Under the pieces are notes generated by a model. That model was not told where the DNA came from. It did not search any database and was given only the letters and a program-made list of their open reading frames with translations. 64,000 bases of DNA, from the IMG/VR virus record IMGVR_UViG_3300036781_000303, positions 1-64,000 of that record; one strand, 5' to 3'. This stretch comes from a virus. Position numbers and translations under genes: made by a program. Shown one piece after another: positions 56,797 through 64,000 of the stretch; the first letter of the stretch is position 1, and each line of letters begins with the position of its first letter.

Positions 56797-57291
56797 TTAT
56801 GGCGTCGGTGCCTTTGGCAATACGGTGGGCTCACCGCTGATCTGAATGCCGACCTTGCTTGTGACAAGCGCATTGATGGCAAACGTGAACGGGTAGCTGT
56901 TCATGAATCCTTGAAACGCAATCCACGAACGCGTCGACGGCAACACGAATGCGCCCGACGAATCGACCGTAGGCTGTGGCAAGTTACCGCTGCTGTCGCG
57001 TATGCCGTCGCCAAAGCCGATAGCCCAGTTGAGCACGTCGCCTGCAACTTTCAGCTGATGCATGCGCACGTGGCTCGCGTCGGCTGGGTCGAAGTTGATG
57101 CCAAACGTCGCACTACCTGGTGTGGCCAAGCCACCCACATAGGTGCGTGCCAACGAATCGAGACAGGTAGTCTCTAGCTGATCGAGCGTCGTATCGATAC
57201 CGTCGATGTCCGTCACGCAACCGACAACAAGAATGGTCTTGTTGGCCGGGTCAATGCAGTACATCTGCGTACCCTGTGTTTTAATTGACAT
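56797..57291 (-). CDS. Major tail (tube) protein (164 aa)
   Basis: The start at 57291 has GAGGG upstream. The protein is beta-rich: a QMYCIDPANKTILVVGCVTD strand-rich start, then GLATPGSATFGINFDPADAS and VLPSTRSWIAFQGFMNSYPF. This is the pattern of phage tail tube proteins (two-layer sandwich) and its place just before the G/T chaperones is the expected one. Confidence 0.8.
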   Translation of the reverse strand: MSIKTQGTQMYCIDPANKTILVVGCVTDIDGIDTTLDQLETTCLDSLARTYVGGLATPGSATFGINFDPADASHVRMHQLKVAGDVLNWAIGFGDGIRDSSGNLPQPTVDSSGAFVLPSTRSWIAFQGFMNSYPFTFAINALVTSKVGIQISGEPTVLPKAPTP

Positions 57292-57302
57292 GGTCAAGCC
57301 CT

Positions 57303-57677
57303 CTAGTTGCTGTTGCGTTGAGTAAACCAATCCACTTGAAACGACACACGATACAAGCGCGTGTCAACTTCTTTGCTTTCACCAAGCCAGCCTGTGATGT
57401 AAGCAAAAATCTCGATAGCGTTGCGCACGGCTTTAACCACAGCGCGTGCCTCGCTGAGCGTGCGTGCGTAAGCATCCATCTGGACGGTATGCGAATCTAT
57501 ATCAGGTACCTTATCCAAAACATTTTCTGGCAATCCGCTTACGATCTGCCAAGTGAGGTAAGGTCGTACGGTATCCTGATCGGCTTCGCCAGGAACATAC
57601 ACACGCAACGGATTGCTGCCCAATAGCGCAACCACGTCGGTGTTGTTCTTAAGCGTTTCGAATACAGGCGGATACAC
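57303..57677 (-). CDS. Tail completion/terminator protein (DUF3168-like, 124 aa)
   Basis: The GTG at 57677 has GGAGG 5-9 nt upstream and begins YPPVFETLKNNTDVVALLGS, then LRVYVPGEADQDTVRPYLTW and ESKEVDTRLYRVSFQVDWFT, the DUF3168 pattern of neck proteins that cap the tail. It starts just after the HK97-gp10-like gene and precedes the tube gene. Confidence 0.8.
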   Translation of the reverse strand: MYPPVFETLKNNTDVVALLGSNPLRVYVPGEADQDTVRPYLTWQIVSGLPENVLDKVPDIDSHTVQMDAYARTLSEARAVVKAVRNAIEIFAYITGWLGESKEVDTRLYRVSFQVDWFTQRNSN

Positions 57678-57678
57678 G

Positions 57679-58173
57679 CTAACCTCCAACTATCTCGTCA
57701 ATACCCTCATTGATCTGCGCCGTGATGGCGCTCGATGCGGTATCCACATTGTTCTGCAGGGCCGGACGCATGAAAGGCTGCGCTTTCATCTTGGACGTAC
57801 CAAATTCCAAGAAGCGCCAATAGTAGACGTTGCCTGGGGTAACGTAGGTCTTGCCTGCTTTACGTGAACGACGATTGTTCTTAGTTTTTGCGTATTCTTT
57901 TGAAGCGCCACCGAGCACACCCACACTCAGTGCAACGCCCCCATTTTGTCGACCCAACTTTGTGTTGGTCCGGATAACGATGTCTTTCCACACCATGGCT
58001 GGTGTTTTTGGATCATCGAACTGTCGTGCTCTATCCTGTGCTGCTTTTTGTACGATCAAAGCGCCTTGTTGGAGCGCCTTGTTAAGGTACTTTTTCTCAA
58101 GTTTAGGCGCAAGCGTCTTAAGCTTGTTGATGACGCCGTCTTTGATGTTTAAGTCGAACTTATTGGCAGCCAT
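57679..58173 (-). CDS. HK97-gp10-like neck protein (164 aa)
   Basis: The ATG at 58173 with GGAGG upstream gives MAANKFDLNIKDGVINKLKT. KALQQGALIVQKAAQDRARQ and NVYYWRFLEFGTSKMKAQPF are hallmarks of the HK97-gp10 family: a helix of conserved Ala/Arg and the EFGTxxMxAxPFxRPA motif. It helps join head and tail. It overlaps the glycosyltransferase upstream by 25 bp, which shows that the sugar-gene block is tightly integrated. Confidence 0.85.
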   Translation of the reverse strand: MAANKFDLNIKDGVINKLKTLAPKLEKKYLNKALQQGALIVQKAAQDRARQFDDPKTPAMVWKDIVIRTNTKLGRQNGGVALSVGVLGGASKEYAKTKNNRRSRKAGKTYVTPGNVYYWRFLEFGTSKMKAQPFMRPALQNNVDTASSAITAQINEGIDEIVGG

Positions 58174-58859
58174 CGCTGTGCCTCCAACCATAGATCGTCG
58201 TGTGGCGCGCTATCCCATGTAGGCAGCCAGGGGCCGCCAAGCGTGAAATGCGCGATGCCTGGCTTATCCGGCTTGGGCGTTACGTTGACAAGCCAATTCC
58301 AACGCGCTGGCAGCTCACCAATCTCTGAGTCATGCAGCCAGTAGAAGCGATGCAGGTCTCGACCTGGTCGCTCGTTGATATCTTGGATAGTAAGCCTTTG
58401 ATTGGCTGGATGATCGCAGTTGAAGAGCATAACACTCGACCAGTTCTTACGAGCGTAACGCTGTTGCAGCTGGCCATCCATTTTTGTAGCGTCGTTCTCA
58501 AGCTGCTTATGCTTAACCACCATCACAGCTTTCGATTGATCGGCATGTGCAAACAGCTTTTCGACGTCGTCAAGAAACACAACATCGCAGTCAACGAACA
58601 ATGCCCAACCGCGCTGTTCAAGCATAGGTACAAAGAAGCGTGTCAGTGCAAAGTCAGTTGAGCAATAAGCATTACTTACAAGGTCATATGCACGGCCGCC
58701 ACGACGATCGAGCACGCGATGGTAAAGACCGTAAGCGGCTAAACGCTCAGCATCGAGCTTGATAGGCTCAATAGCTAGGCGCGCTTGCGCCTTTAACGAT
58801 TTAACAGCAACGTCGTATGCCGCTTGTTCTCGTGCGTCGTGGCCGATATAGACTCTCAT
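58149..58859 (-). CDS. GT8-like glycosyltransferase (236 aa)
   Basis: MRVYIGHDAREQAAYDVAVK at the start, then DFALTRFFVPMLEQRGWALF and the DxD-type VDCDVVFLDDVEKL near residue 92 fit GT8-like or related GT-A glycosyltransferases, where the aspartates hold the metal and sugar nucleotide. A later WSSVMLFNCDHPANQ is also typical. It sits in a six-gene sugar block among head-tail genes. The acceptor may be a capsid or tail protein, or a host surface sugar. Confidence 0.75.
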   Translation of the reverse strand: MRVYIGHDAREQAAYDVAVKSLKAQARLAIEPIKLDAERLAAYGLYHRVLDRRGGRAYDLVSNAYCSTDFALTRFFVPMLEQRGWALFVDCDVVFLDDVEKLFAHADQSKAVMVVKHKQLENDATKMDGQLQQRYARKNWSSVMLFNCDHPANQRLTIQDINERPGRDLHRFYWLHDSEIGELPARWNWLVNVTPKPDKPGIAHFTLGGPWLPTWDSAPHDDLWLEAQRWLPISST

Positions 58860-59392
58860 GGCTTTCTGGCCACAATGCGAAAATCGCGATCGAAGCGGCC
58901 GACCTTATGCCATTCCGGTATTTGCTCTTCAATGTCCACAAACCCATGAGCTCTGAGAAAAGGCGCGAGTGTGTCGTAAGTCCAGCCCCAGCGATGACAC
59001 ATGTAGGGGTCGCGCAAGGTAGGATCGCCGTAAAGACCCCACATGCCCAACTGGTCTGGCTCTTTCTTACCCTGCTTGCCTTCAAGGATGTTAGCGCAGA
59101 ACTTGAATAGGTCTGGCATTTCTAGAACAAGTCGACCTTTTTTGGCCAACAATCGAAACCACTCGTTGATGACGTCGTCGCATTCCCAACGGTAAAGATG
59201 TTCCCACAGATGAATCGCCATGATTTCACTGGCGCAGCCATTGGGCAAAGCGATTGAACGCACGTCGCTAAGCATATCGGGTGCGCGTTGTGCTTTTGGG
59301 TTAGCAGCGATGTCGATGTTGAACCAACCATCAAGCACGTGGCGACCGCAACCTAGGTTCAGGCGCAGATTTGTTGCTGTAGAAAGGTCCAT
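58856..59392 (-). CDS. SAM-dependent class I methyltransferase (178 aa)
   Basis: The motif LRLNLGCGRHVLDGWFNIDI is the glycine-rich SAM-binding loop and following acidic residue. AIHLWEHLYRWECDDVINEW and a post-motif GRLVLEMPDL (motif III) are next. This small type is common in glycan-modifying clusters and is often called methyltransferase FkbM/UbiE-like. The start at 59392 has AGAGG upstream. It may methylate sugars added by the neighbouring transferases. Confidence 0.8.
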   Translation of the reverse strand: MDLSTATNLRLNLGCGRHVLDGWFNIDIAANPKAQRAPDMLSDVRSIALPNGCASEIMAIHLWEHLYRWECDDVINEWFRLLAKKGRLVLEMPDLFKFCANILEGKQGKKEPDQLGMWGLYGDPTLRDPYMCHRWGWTYDTLAPFLRAHGFVDIEEQIPEWHKVGRFDRDFRIVARKP

Positions 59393-60150
59393 GCGTGCTT
59401 GGCCTCTGTAGGTTTCCACTGCCACCAAGCGAGTCGCCGTAAGAATGCCAAGCGAGCTGCATGAGTGGGGTTATAGGGGTTTTTGATGCTGTTGTTGTAC
59501 AAGCCTGCTGCAGCGCCGTCCTTGCACACTACAGGTATGCCGGCCATGCAAGCGTCGATAGCTACGTTGCTGTGATGACACACAACCAGGCTGGCGCCGC
59601 GCAAGACATCTTCGATGGAACCTTCGCTATGATCACAAAACACGAAAGCTTCGGGGCGCTTTGGTCGATACACAATGCGCTTATCAGGGTAGGCATTACG
59701 CAATGCGTAGTAGGTTTGTTCTTCCCATTCGAGTCCGCGCAGGCCCAGCGCTTCGCGACTCTTTTTGCCAAAGCCTACCAAGATGATAGGTCCGTTGGCG
59801 TCGTAGTCATCGCGCAGTGCGATCGAGCAACGATCGAAACGTAACGCCGGCATGTCAGGTAACAAGCAAGGCGGGTGATCGCGATCGATACTCAAGCGAA
59901 AATGGCAGTCACGTATCCAATAACCTAAGTCCCAGGCTACAACGTGCCCGCCGTCGCGAATATGCCGTAGCATCGCTGGACGTCGTACAGGGTGGCCAAG
60001 TCCCCATGTCATGACGATTGGGCTGCTGCCTGTGTAAGTCGGCGATGTATGAACCGTGACACCGGCCGCTGCAGCACTATCGAGCATGGCGGCAAGCATG
60101 ACGCGCTGACGCTGGCGCAAGTCCATAGGCATGACGATTTCACAATCCAT
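59359..60150 (-). CDS. Capsule-type glycosyltransferase-like protein A (263 aa)
   Basis: The C-terminal half contains SLVVCHHSNVAIDACMAGIP and VVCKDGAAAGLYN, the ser/gly loop of a GT-B-like nucleotide-sugar site, followed by RLAFLRRLAWWQWKPTEAKH. The C-terminus has the same pattern as the 248-aa protein at 61003, so the two are paralogues. The N-terminal half is a Rossmann-like domain (PIVMTWGLGHP, GPIILVGFGKKS). Related proteins are found in Mu-like and other phages and in capsule loci. Substrate unknown. Confidence 0.65.
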   Translation of the reverse strand: MDCEIVMPMDLRQRQRVMLAAMLDSAAAAGVTVHTSPTYTGSSPIVMTWGLGHPVRRPAMLRHIRDGGHVVAWDLGYWIRDCHFRLSIDRDHPPCLLPDMPALRFDRCSIALRDDYDANGPIILVGFGKKSREALGLRGLEWEEQTYYALRNAYPDKRIVYRPKRPEAFVFCDHSEGSIEDVLRGASLVVCHHSNVAIDACMAGIPVVCKDGAAAGLYNNSIKNPYNPTHAARLAFLRRLAWWQWKPTEAKHAWTFLQQQICA

Positions 60151-61006
60151 GTAAAAACCCTCGCAAGTCCTTGGCAGCCTGATCGACTGAATATGTCTTC
60201 GTCACAGCTTTAGCCTGCATGGTTTGACGAAATTGCGCAGATGCGGCTACAAGTAGCGCGTCATGCACGTCATCCTTTGTTCGTACCCACAATTCGGCGC
60301 CGGCCGCTGTTTCTTTGTAACCGCATTCTGGCTGGCCGATAAAGGTAGCGCCTATAGCATGTGCGTTGGCCAATTTTACGTTTGACTTCCAATGACTCTG
60401 GACGTAGCCGCAATAAGGCTCGTCGCGCATAGCAACGACAGCGTCAGCCATGCACAGACTACGTGGGTTAACTTCAAAAACGATATCGCGTGCTTTACAC
60501 ACGTCACGTAGAACATTTGACCATTTGCCTAAATAAGCTGCAGCGCCTTCGTAGGCAAGTGTACGCATCGTCGGTGCGACTGAAATAGGTTGTAACCCTG
60601 GTCGATGGTGGTGGTAAAGCACAAAGCCAGGACGACCGTCGCTACAGTCAGACATCATGCACTGGTTTGGCCAAACGACGGCAGTAGGTTGTAACGCTGC
60701 GATCTGTGCTTTGACCCAAGCGATTGCTTCATTGCGTGACCACACAGTACATGCAGGCTGCGGGTAAAAGTCTACGACATCGAACACCCACGTCTTGCGT
60801 TGTTGACGCAATTGCTGCAGCAACAACGGCGGCACTTTTTTGACGGCTATAACGATGTCGGCATCTGAAATAGCACGCTGTGACAGCGGGCTAAGTGGTG
60901 TGCTATTGCCTAAGGGCACTGCATTACTACCCATGGCACGCGCCAGTTGCTCACCGCGAATCGTCCAAGACCCAGCGCCACCACGACCTGTAAAAAGAAT
61001 GTTCAT
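60140..61006 (-). CDS. GT4-like glycosyltransferase (288 aa)
   Basis: MNILFTGRGGAGSWTIRGEQ is a GT-B-type glycine-rich start; VWPNQCMM and ADAVVAMRDEPYCGYVQSHW and VKLANAHAIGATFIGQPECG occupy the positions of the nucleotide-sugar site, with an ExxxG-like end. The layout fits GT4-type transferases without a full EX7E motif. It overlaps its neighbours (ATGA), so the block is one translation unit. Confidence 0.65.
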   Translation of the reverse strand: MNILFTGRGGAGSWTIRGEQLARAMGSNAVPLGNSTPLSPLSQRAISDADIVIAVKKVPPLLLQQLRQQRKTWVFDVVDFYPQPACTVWSRNEAIAWVKAQIAALQPTAVVWPNQCMMSDCSDGRPGFVLYHHHRPGLQPISVAPTMRTLAYEGAAAYLGKWSNVLRDVCKARDIVFEVNPRSLCMADAVVAMRDEPYCGYVQSHWKSNVKLANAHAIGATFIGQPECGYKETAAGAELWVRTKDDVHDALLVAASAQFRQTMQAKAVTKTYSVDQAAKDLRGFLHGL

Positions 61007-61749
61007 AGTAAAATGTCGAAGGCGAAGCCACTTTCGATTTCATTCAATCGCCACATCGCCCACGCCATACGACGGAACATCTGCAAGCGCGTGCGCTCGC
61101 AACGATTAGGCACGTCGCCCATAGTTGCCGATGCATCTTTTGCAATCCAATTGGGCATATCACTATAGACAGGAATGCCCCAAGCGAGCGCCTTGATGGC
61201 TGCACCGCTGCCCCAGGTGTACACAGCGTAAGCGTTCGCTAAATCATGCTGCAGTGGCGTGCATTTATTTGTACCGGGGTGACGGCGTACACGCGCGTCT
61301 TTGTGGCTTGCAGCGTTCGCTGTCCATGACAACGGCATCGCTACGCCTGGTTCACCAATGCCACGCTGTGGCAAGACTATGAGCTCACGGCCATAGTCGC
61401 GAAACGGCAAAAGCTCTACGTTTAAATTGTCCCAACGCGCGGCACCGTAATTGTTCCAAATGCCAGCACCATTGTGATGACTACGACTTATCGCATACCA
61501 GCGATCACCCACGAAGTCGTTGCCCATGTACCCGTTCTCAGCGACGAGAACAGTAGCGCCTACACGTTCGAACGCTTTCGCGGCGTCGTCTGCAACGCCA
61601 AAACGGTTCCATATGATAAGCAAATCGGTCGGCTTGGGTGATTGCGTCATCGAAAAGCACGGCTCGAAACCCAGACGCTTGACGCCTACAGCAAAAGCAT
61701 CACGACGATAGTGAGGCTGTTCACGAAGCCCAATGTAAGCGCGGCTCAT
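61003..61749 (-). CDS. Capsule-type glycosyltransferase-like protein B (248 aa)
   Basis: Start at 61749 overlaps the preceding stop as ATGA. VLVAENGYMGNDFVGDRWYA and AVYTWGSGAAIKALAWGIPV then YSDMPNWIAKD, ending with MFRRMAWAMWRLNEIESGFA, repeat the pattern of the protein at 59359. The two are likely a diverged duplication. Function: probably sugar transfer, with the acceptor unknown. Confidence 0.65.
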   Translation of the reverse strand: MSRAYIGLREQPHYRRDAFAVGVKRLGFEPCFSMTQSPKPTDLLIIWNRFGVADDAAKAFERVGATVLVAENGYMGNDFVGDRWYAISRSHHNGAGIWNNYGAARWDNLNVELLPFRDYGRELIVLPQRGIGEPGVAMPLSWTANAASHKDARVRRHPGTNKCTPLQHDLANAYAVYTWGSGAAIKALAWGIPVYSDMPNWIAKDASATMGDVPNRCERTRLQMFRRMAWAMWRLNEIESGFAFDILL

Positions 61750-62255
61750 GACACCCCACTCGCAAAGCACGTCAATGCGCTACCGGGCGTCATATTGATG
61801 ACGTCGACACCGGTATGGCGCCACATACGGAATTCATCGCGCATACCCTTGAAGCGGTTGGCGTCAGGGTTCTTTAAAGGGGCTTTGTGCAAACCGAAAA
61901 AATGATCACCATGCAAATCGAAGCCGTGCAGATAGATGCGCTTTGCGCCCATCCACTGAGCAACCATGCAAGCAAGCAGGCCGCTATTACAACCTGTACC
62001 GAAATGCTCATTGACCATGGCGGATGGCTCAAAACGTTCAACACCTTCAATGCGATTGGTCGAAAACTTGCGGCCGACGAACCTAAACGCGTCTGGGTGA
62101 GCTGTCCACCATGCAATATCCTGACTGACAAGAACATCGCCCCATGGCGCCAGTGTGTAGCAGTTGCTCACTACTGCGACGTGCTGGCCACGCAAACCAT
62201 CTGCCACCGCTTGCGACATGCTTGGCCCACTGGCTATGACATGCCACTCAGCCAT
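61746..62255 (-). CDS. Phage norphogenetic/DUF115-like protein (169 aa)
   Basis: AEWHVIASGPSMSQAVADGL followed by SNCYTLAPWGDVLVSQDIAW and HFGTGCNSGLLACMVAQWMG and AKRIYLHGFDLHGD is a pattern known from phage genomes under the name norphogenetic protein; the fold resembles DUF115/sialyltransferase-like Rossmann proteins. It begins the six-gene sugar block and overlaps the head-tail adaptor gene by 8 bp. It probably activates or transfers a sugar. Confidence 0.6.
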   Translation of the reverse strand: MAEWHVIASGPSMSQAVADGLRGQHVAVVSNCYTLAPWGDVLVSQDIAWWTAHPDAFRFVGRKFSTNRIEGVERFEPSAMVNEHFGTGCNSGLLACMVAQWMGAKRIYLHGFDLHGDHFFGLHKAPLKNPDANRFKGMRDEFRMWRHTGVDVINMTPGSALTCFASGVS

Positions 62256-62619
62256 CGTAGATACCTGCCTCAACAGGCAGCGACAGCCATTCGAGCCCTG
62301 TATCAGGATCACGAATAGGATGACCCGCGATCTGGTAATACGTGATTGTCCCGTGGTTGTCGTCATGCACGCAGCGCATCTTGGCTGTGACGCCTACGCG
62401 ATAGCGCACCACGATAACGCCTGCAACGGTGCTCTGCAGTGCCGATGATTCAATAAATTCGCGTGCAGACAGCATACGTATTTCAGCCGGCACGTCCGAC
62501 CATCGGGGTGTCCAACCTGTAATGACCATTTCGCCGGACAATGCATCTTGCACAGCGATAGGCGCCTCAATATTGATGCGATGCTTGAGGCGACCTGCAT
62601 AGAAAGTGGTCGTAGCCAT
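62248..62619 (-). CDS. Head-tail adaptor (SPP1 gp16-like, 123 aa)
   Basis: GRLKHRINIEAPIAVQDALS and WSDVPAEIRMLSAREFIESS, then VVRYRVGVTAKMRCVHDDN and YYQIAGHPIRDP, are the strand order of phage head-tail joining proteins that close the portal ring. It follows the connector gene by one base overlap. Confidence 0.85.
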   Translation of the reverse strand: MATTTFYAGRLKHRINIEAPIAVQDALSGEMVITGWTPRWSDVPAEIRMLSAREFIESSALQSTVAGVIVVRYRVGVTAKMRCVHDDNHGTITYYQIAGHPIRDPDTGLEWLSLPVEAGIYDG

Positions 62620-62987
62620 TAGCCTATTGTCGGGTCACGCAGCATGTAGATAGGTGCCGTCACAAACCACGGCAGATAACCTTGCTGCCAGTTGTTGATT
62701 TCGAAACCGTCACGATCGCGCATCCACAAGCCTACAAGAAGCGCTGTCGACAGCATGACCTCAGGCGGTACACCGGGACCATCTTTGCGTGTCTGCGGTA
62801 CAACGTCGCCATGGCTGTCCACAAGTACGTCGCCATGGCTATCTTGGTAGAGCGTCGGGCTCTTGAGATAGTTGAGCAACGCTGACGTCGCTGCTTGAAT
62901 CACAAGCTGCAAATCGGCGTCGTCGGCTGTTCCGCTATCAAGCTTCAAGCGCGCTTTCGCTTGTGCGAGCGACAAAAACATGCGCAT
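62619..62987 (-). CDS. Head-tail connector (gp6-like, 122 aa)
   Basis: The start at 62987 has GGGAGG upstream and begins MRMFLSLAQAKARLKLDSGT, followed by ADDADLQLVIQAATSALLNY and VPPEVMLSTALLVGLWMRDR. These are the helices of gp6-type connectors that bind the portal. It directly follows the collagen-like gene. Confidence 0.85.
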   Translation of the reverse strand: MRMFLSLAQAKARLKLDSGTADDADLQLVIQAATSALLNYLKSPTLYQDSHGDVLVDSHGDVVPQTRKDGPGVPPEVMLSTALLVGLWMRDRDGFEINNWQQGYLPWFVTAPIYMLRDPTIG

Positions 62988-62988
62988 A

Positions 62989-64000
62989 TCAGCGGCCTCC
63001 CTTGGCGACACTGTCCTTGCCGTCCTTGCCATCCTGACCGCGCTTTACGATCAACTGCCAGTCTGTGTTGGTCCCTGGTTGTGCGTTGGTGTCCTTTTTG
63101 GCGAGCCACGCGCTACCGCCCCAGGTCACTGCGTCGCCAACTTCATACAAGGCATCTTTCTTGAAGATGCCGCGATGAATCGGGTGACTAAGCTTTAATG
63201 AAAACTCTTTCGATTGATCGCCGCGCACGAACATGAATTTGATAGTGCGTTCGCCGTCGAAGTTGACACTGAGGTCATCGAAGCCCAGACCGTCTGCACC
63301 GTCCTTGCCATTGGCAGGCTGCACAAACTTATCAAGCGTGCGATGCAGGACGTCCATGGCACGACGTTCAAAGTCGAGTGCCCATTGGGCATGCATGCTG
63401 GCCAATTGGATAGCCACATCGTCGAGTGTGACGCTCGTGCCGTCCTTGCCATCTCTGCCTGGCTCGCCGTTGCGGCCGGCTGGCGCAGGGTTGGCGTCCA
63501 TAAATTCTTTGGTGATCTGCCGCACAACCTCAGGGTCAGCGTCCTTACCGGGTGCCGGTGGGTGCTCGCTCAACCAGGCGCTCACAGCAGACGCCAATAG
63601 GGCTGGCTGCGCCGCCAGGGCCGCCGCGACCGTGTCGGCAGTAGGTGGTGGCGCATCAGCGCCGTCCTGGCCAGGCGCGCCGTCCTGACCGGCTGGTACC
63701 GGGTTATCGGCCATATGCCTGGCGATCGCGCCTGCCAACATATCGGGGTCAGCCCGCAATGCCTCTAGAACGACGTCAGCGGTCGGCGCGGGGGCGTCTT
63801 GACCAGGTGCACCCGGTGCGCCGTCTTCGCCGCGCTGACCGTCCTGGCCAGGGGCTGGCGGGTTCTCTTCGAAATAGTTTTGAACGTTCTCGACGAGTAG
63901 CTGTTTAAAGCCCTCGTGACCCATCAGAGCATCGCCTATATCGACAGGGTCAGGCGATACGCCATCTTGACCTGGTGCACCGTCTTTGCCTGCCGCTGGC
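62989..64000 (-). CDS. Collagen-like fibre or head-decoration protein (partial, 5' end outside window)
   Basis: The frame is open to the window's right edge; the visible part has about 335 residues. It alternates Gly-x-y collagen-type stretches (GQDGQRGEDGAPGAPGQDAP) with short helices (VVLEALRADPDMLAGAIARH; TVAAALAAQPALLASAVSAW), each segment closing with an NP-x-PAG or HPPAPG turn. The C-terminal part has a beta domain and a YEVGDAVTWGGSAWLAKK region with the following W, which resembles a type 5/12 carbohydrate-binding module. It is probably a head fibre or decoration protein because it sits directly before the head-tail connector. Confidence 0.7.
   Translation of the reverse strand, partial: PAAGKDGAPGQDGVSPDPVDIGDALMGHEGFKQLLVENVQNYFEENPPAPGQDGQRGEDGAPGAPGQDAPAPTADVVLEALRADPDMLAGAIARHMADNPVPAGQDGAPGQDGADAPPPTADTVAAALAAQPALLASAVSAWLSEHPPAPGKDADPEVVRQITKEFMDANPAPAGRNGEPGRDGKDGTSVTLDDVAIQLASMHAQWALDFERRAMDVLHRTLDKFVQPANGKDGADGLGFDDLSVNFDGERTIKFMFVRGDQSKEFSLKLSHPIHRGIFKKDALYEVGDAVTWGGSAWLAKKDTNAQPGTNTDWQLIVKRGQDGKDGKDSVAKGGR

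Overview
The window is part of the genome of a tailed bacteriophage with siphovirus-type tail genes. A tape-measure protein, a lambda G/T-like frameshifted tail chaperone pair, a DUF2460/DUF2163/NlpC-type tail tip and an overlapping Rz/Rz1 spanin pair all point to a long non-contractile tail and a Gram-negative, probably proteobacterial, host. No integrase, repressor, terminase or major capsid gene is visible. The reading frame of a collagen-like protein runs off the right edge, so the window is not the whole genome. Nothing here suggests lysogeny, but the missing part could change that.

Layout. (1) 62-5404, minus strand: lipoprotein, small HTH-like protein, primase-polymerase/ATPase, an intergenic iteron-like region (candidate origin), a resolvase-like nuclease, three small unknown genes and an HNH/P-loop fusion. 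(2) 5405-7315: the divergent control region and a dense interval of potential structured RNAs, with one 64-aa gene inside it and two good tRNAs (Pro, Glu) at its right end. (3) 7380-42660, plus strand: about 75 mostly small, overlapping early/middle genes. Inside it are a recombination/replication set (Sak4-like ATPase, DUF669 SSB-like protein, PD-(D/E)XK nuclease, SF2 helicase), two histone-H1-like proteins, a 7-deazaguanine DNA-modification set (QueE, QueC, QueD, MazG-like, DpdA-like), a beta-clamp-like protein, a family A DNA polymerase, a UvrD-like helicase and likely counter-defence genes (Acb2-like, NADAR, possibly SLOG and EVE-like). (4) 42684-42714: a strong hairpin between convergent transcription units. 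(5) 42763-64000, minus strand: lysis genes, tail fibre, tail tip, tape measure, chaperones, tail tube, head-tail joining genes and a collagen-like fibre. A six-gene sugar-transferase/methyltransferase block lies inside the head-tail joining module.

How it works together. The two outward-facing units from about 5.4-5.9 kb look like early transcription. The left arm carries the primase and the candidate origin. The right arm carries the polymerase, clamp, helicases and nucleotide/DNA modification genes that protect the genome. The late minus-strand unit builds the head-tail joint and tail, decorates the virion or a host glycan, and lyses the cell.

The most unusual parts are the 5.5-7.3 kb interval, where long imperfect inverted repeats and tRNA-like folds follow each other with little coding sequence; a QueC that has lost its zinc-cluster cysteines; seven GTTAAC palindromes within about 220 bp beside the primase gene; and the glycan-gene block among head-tail genes. 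All functional names rest on reading motifs by eye; no database search was possible.
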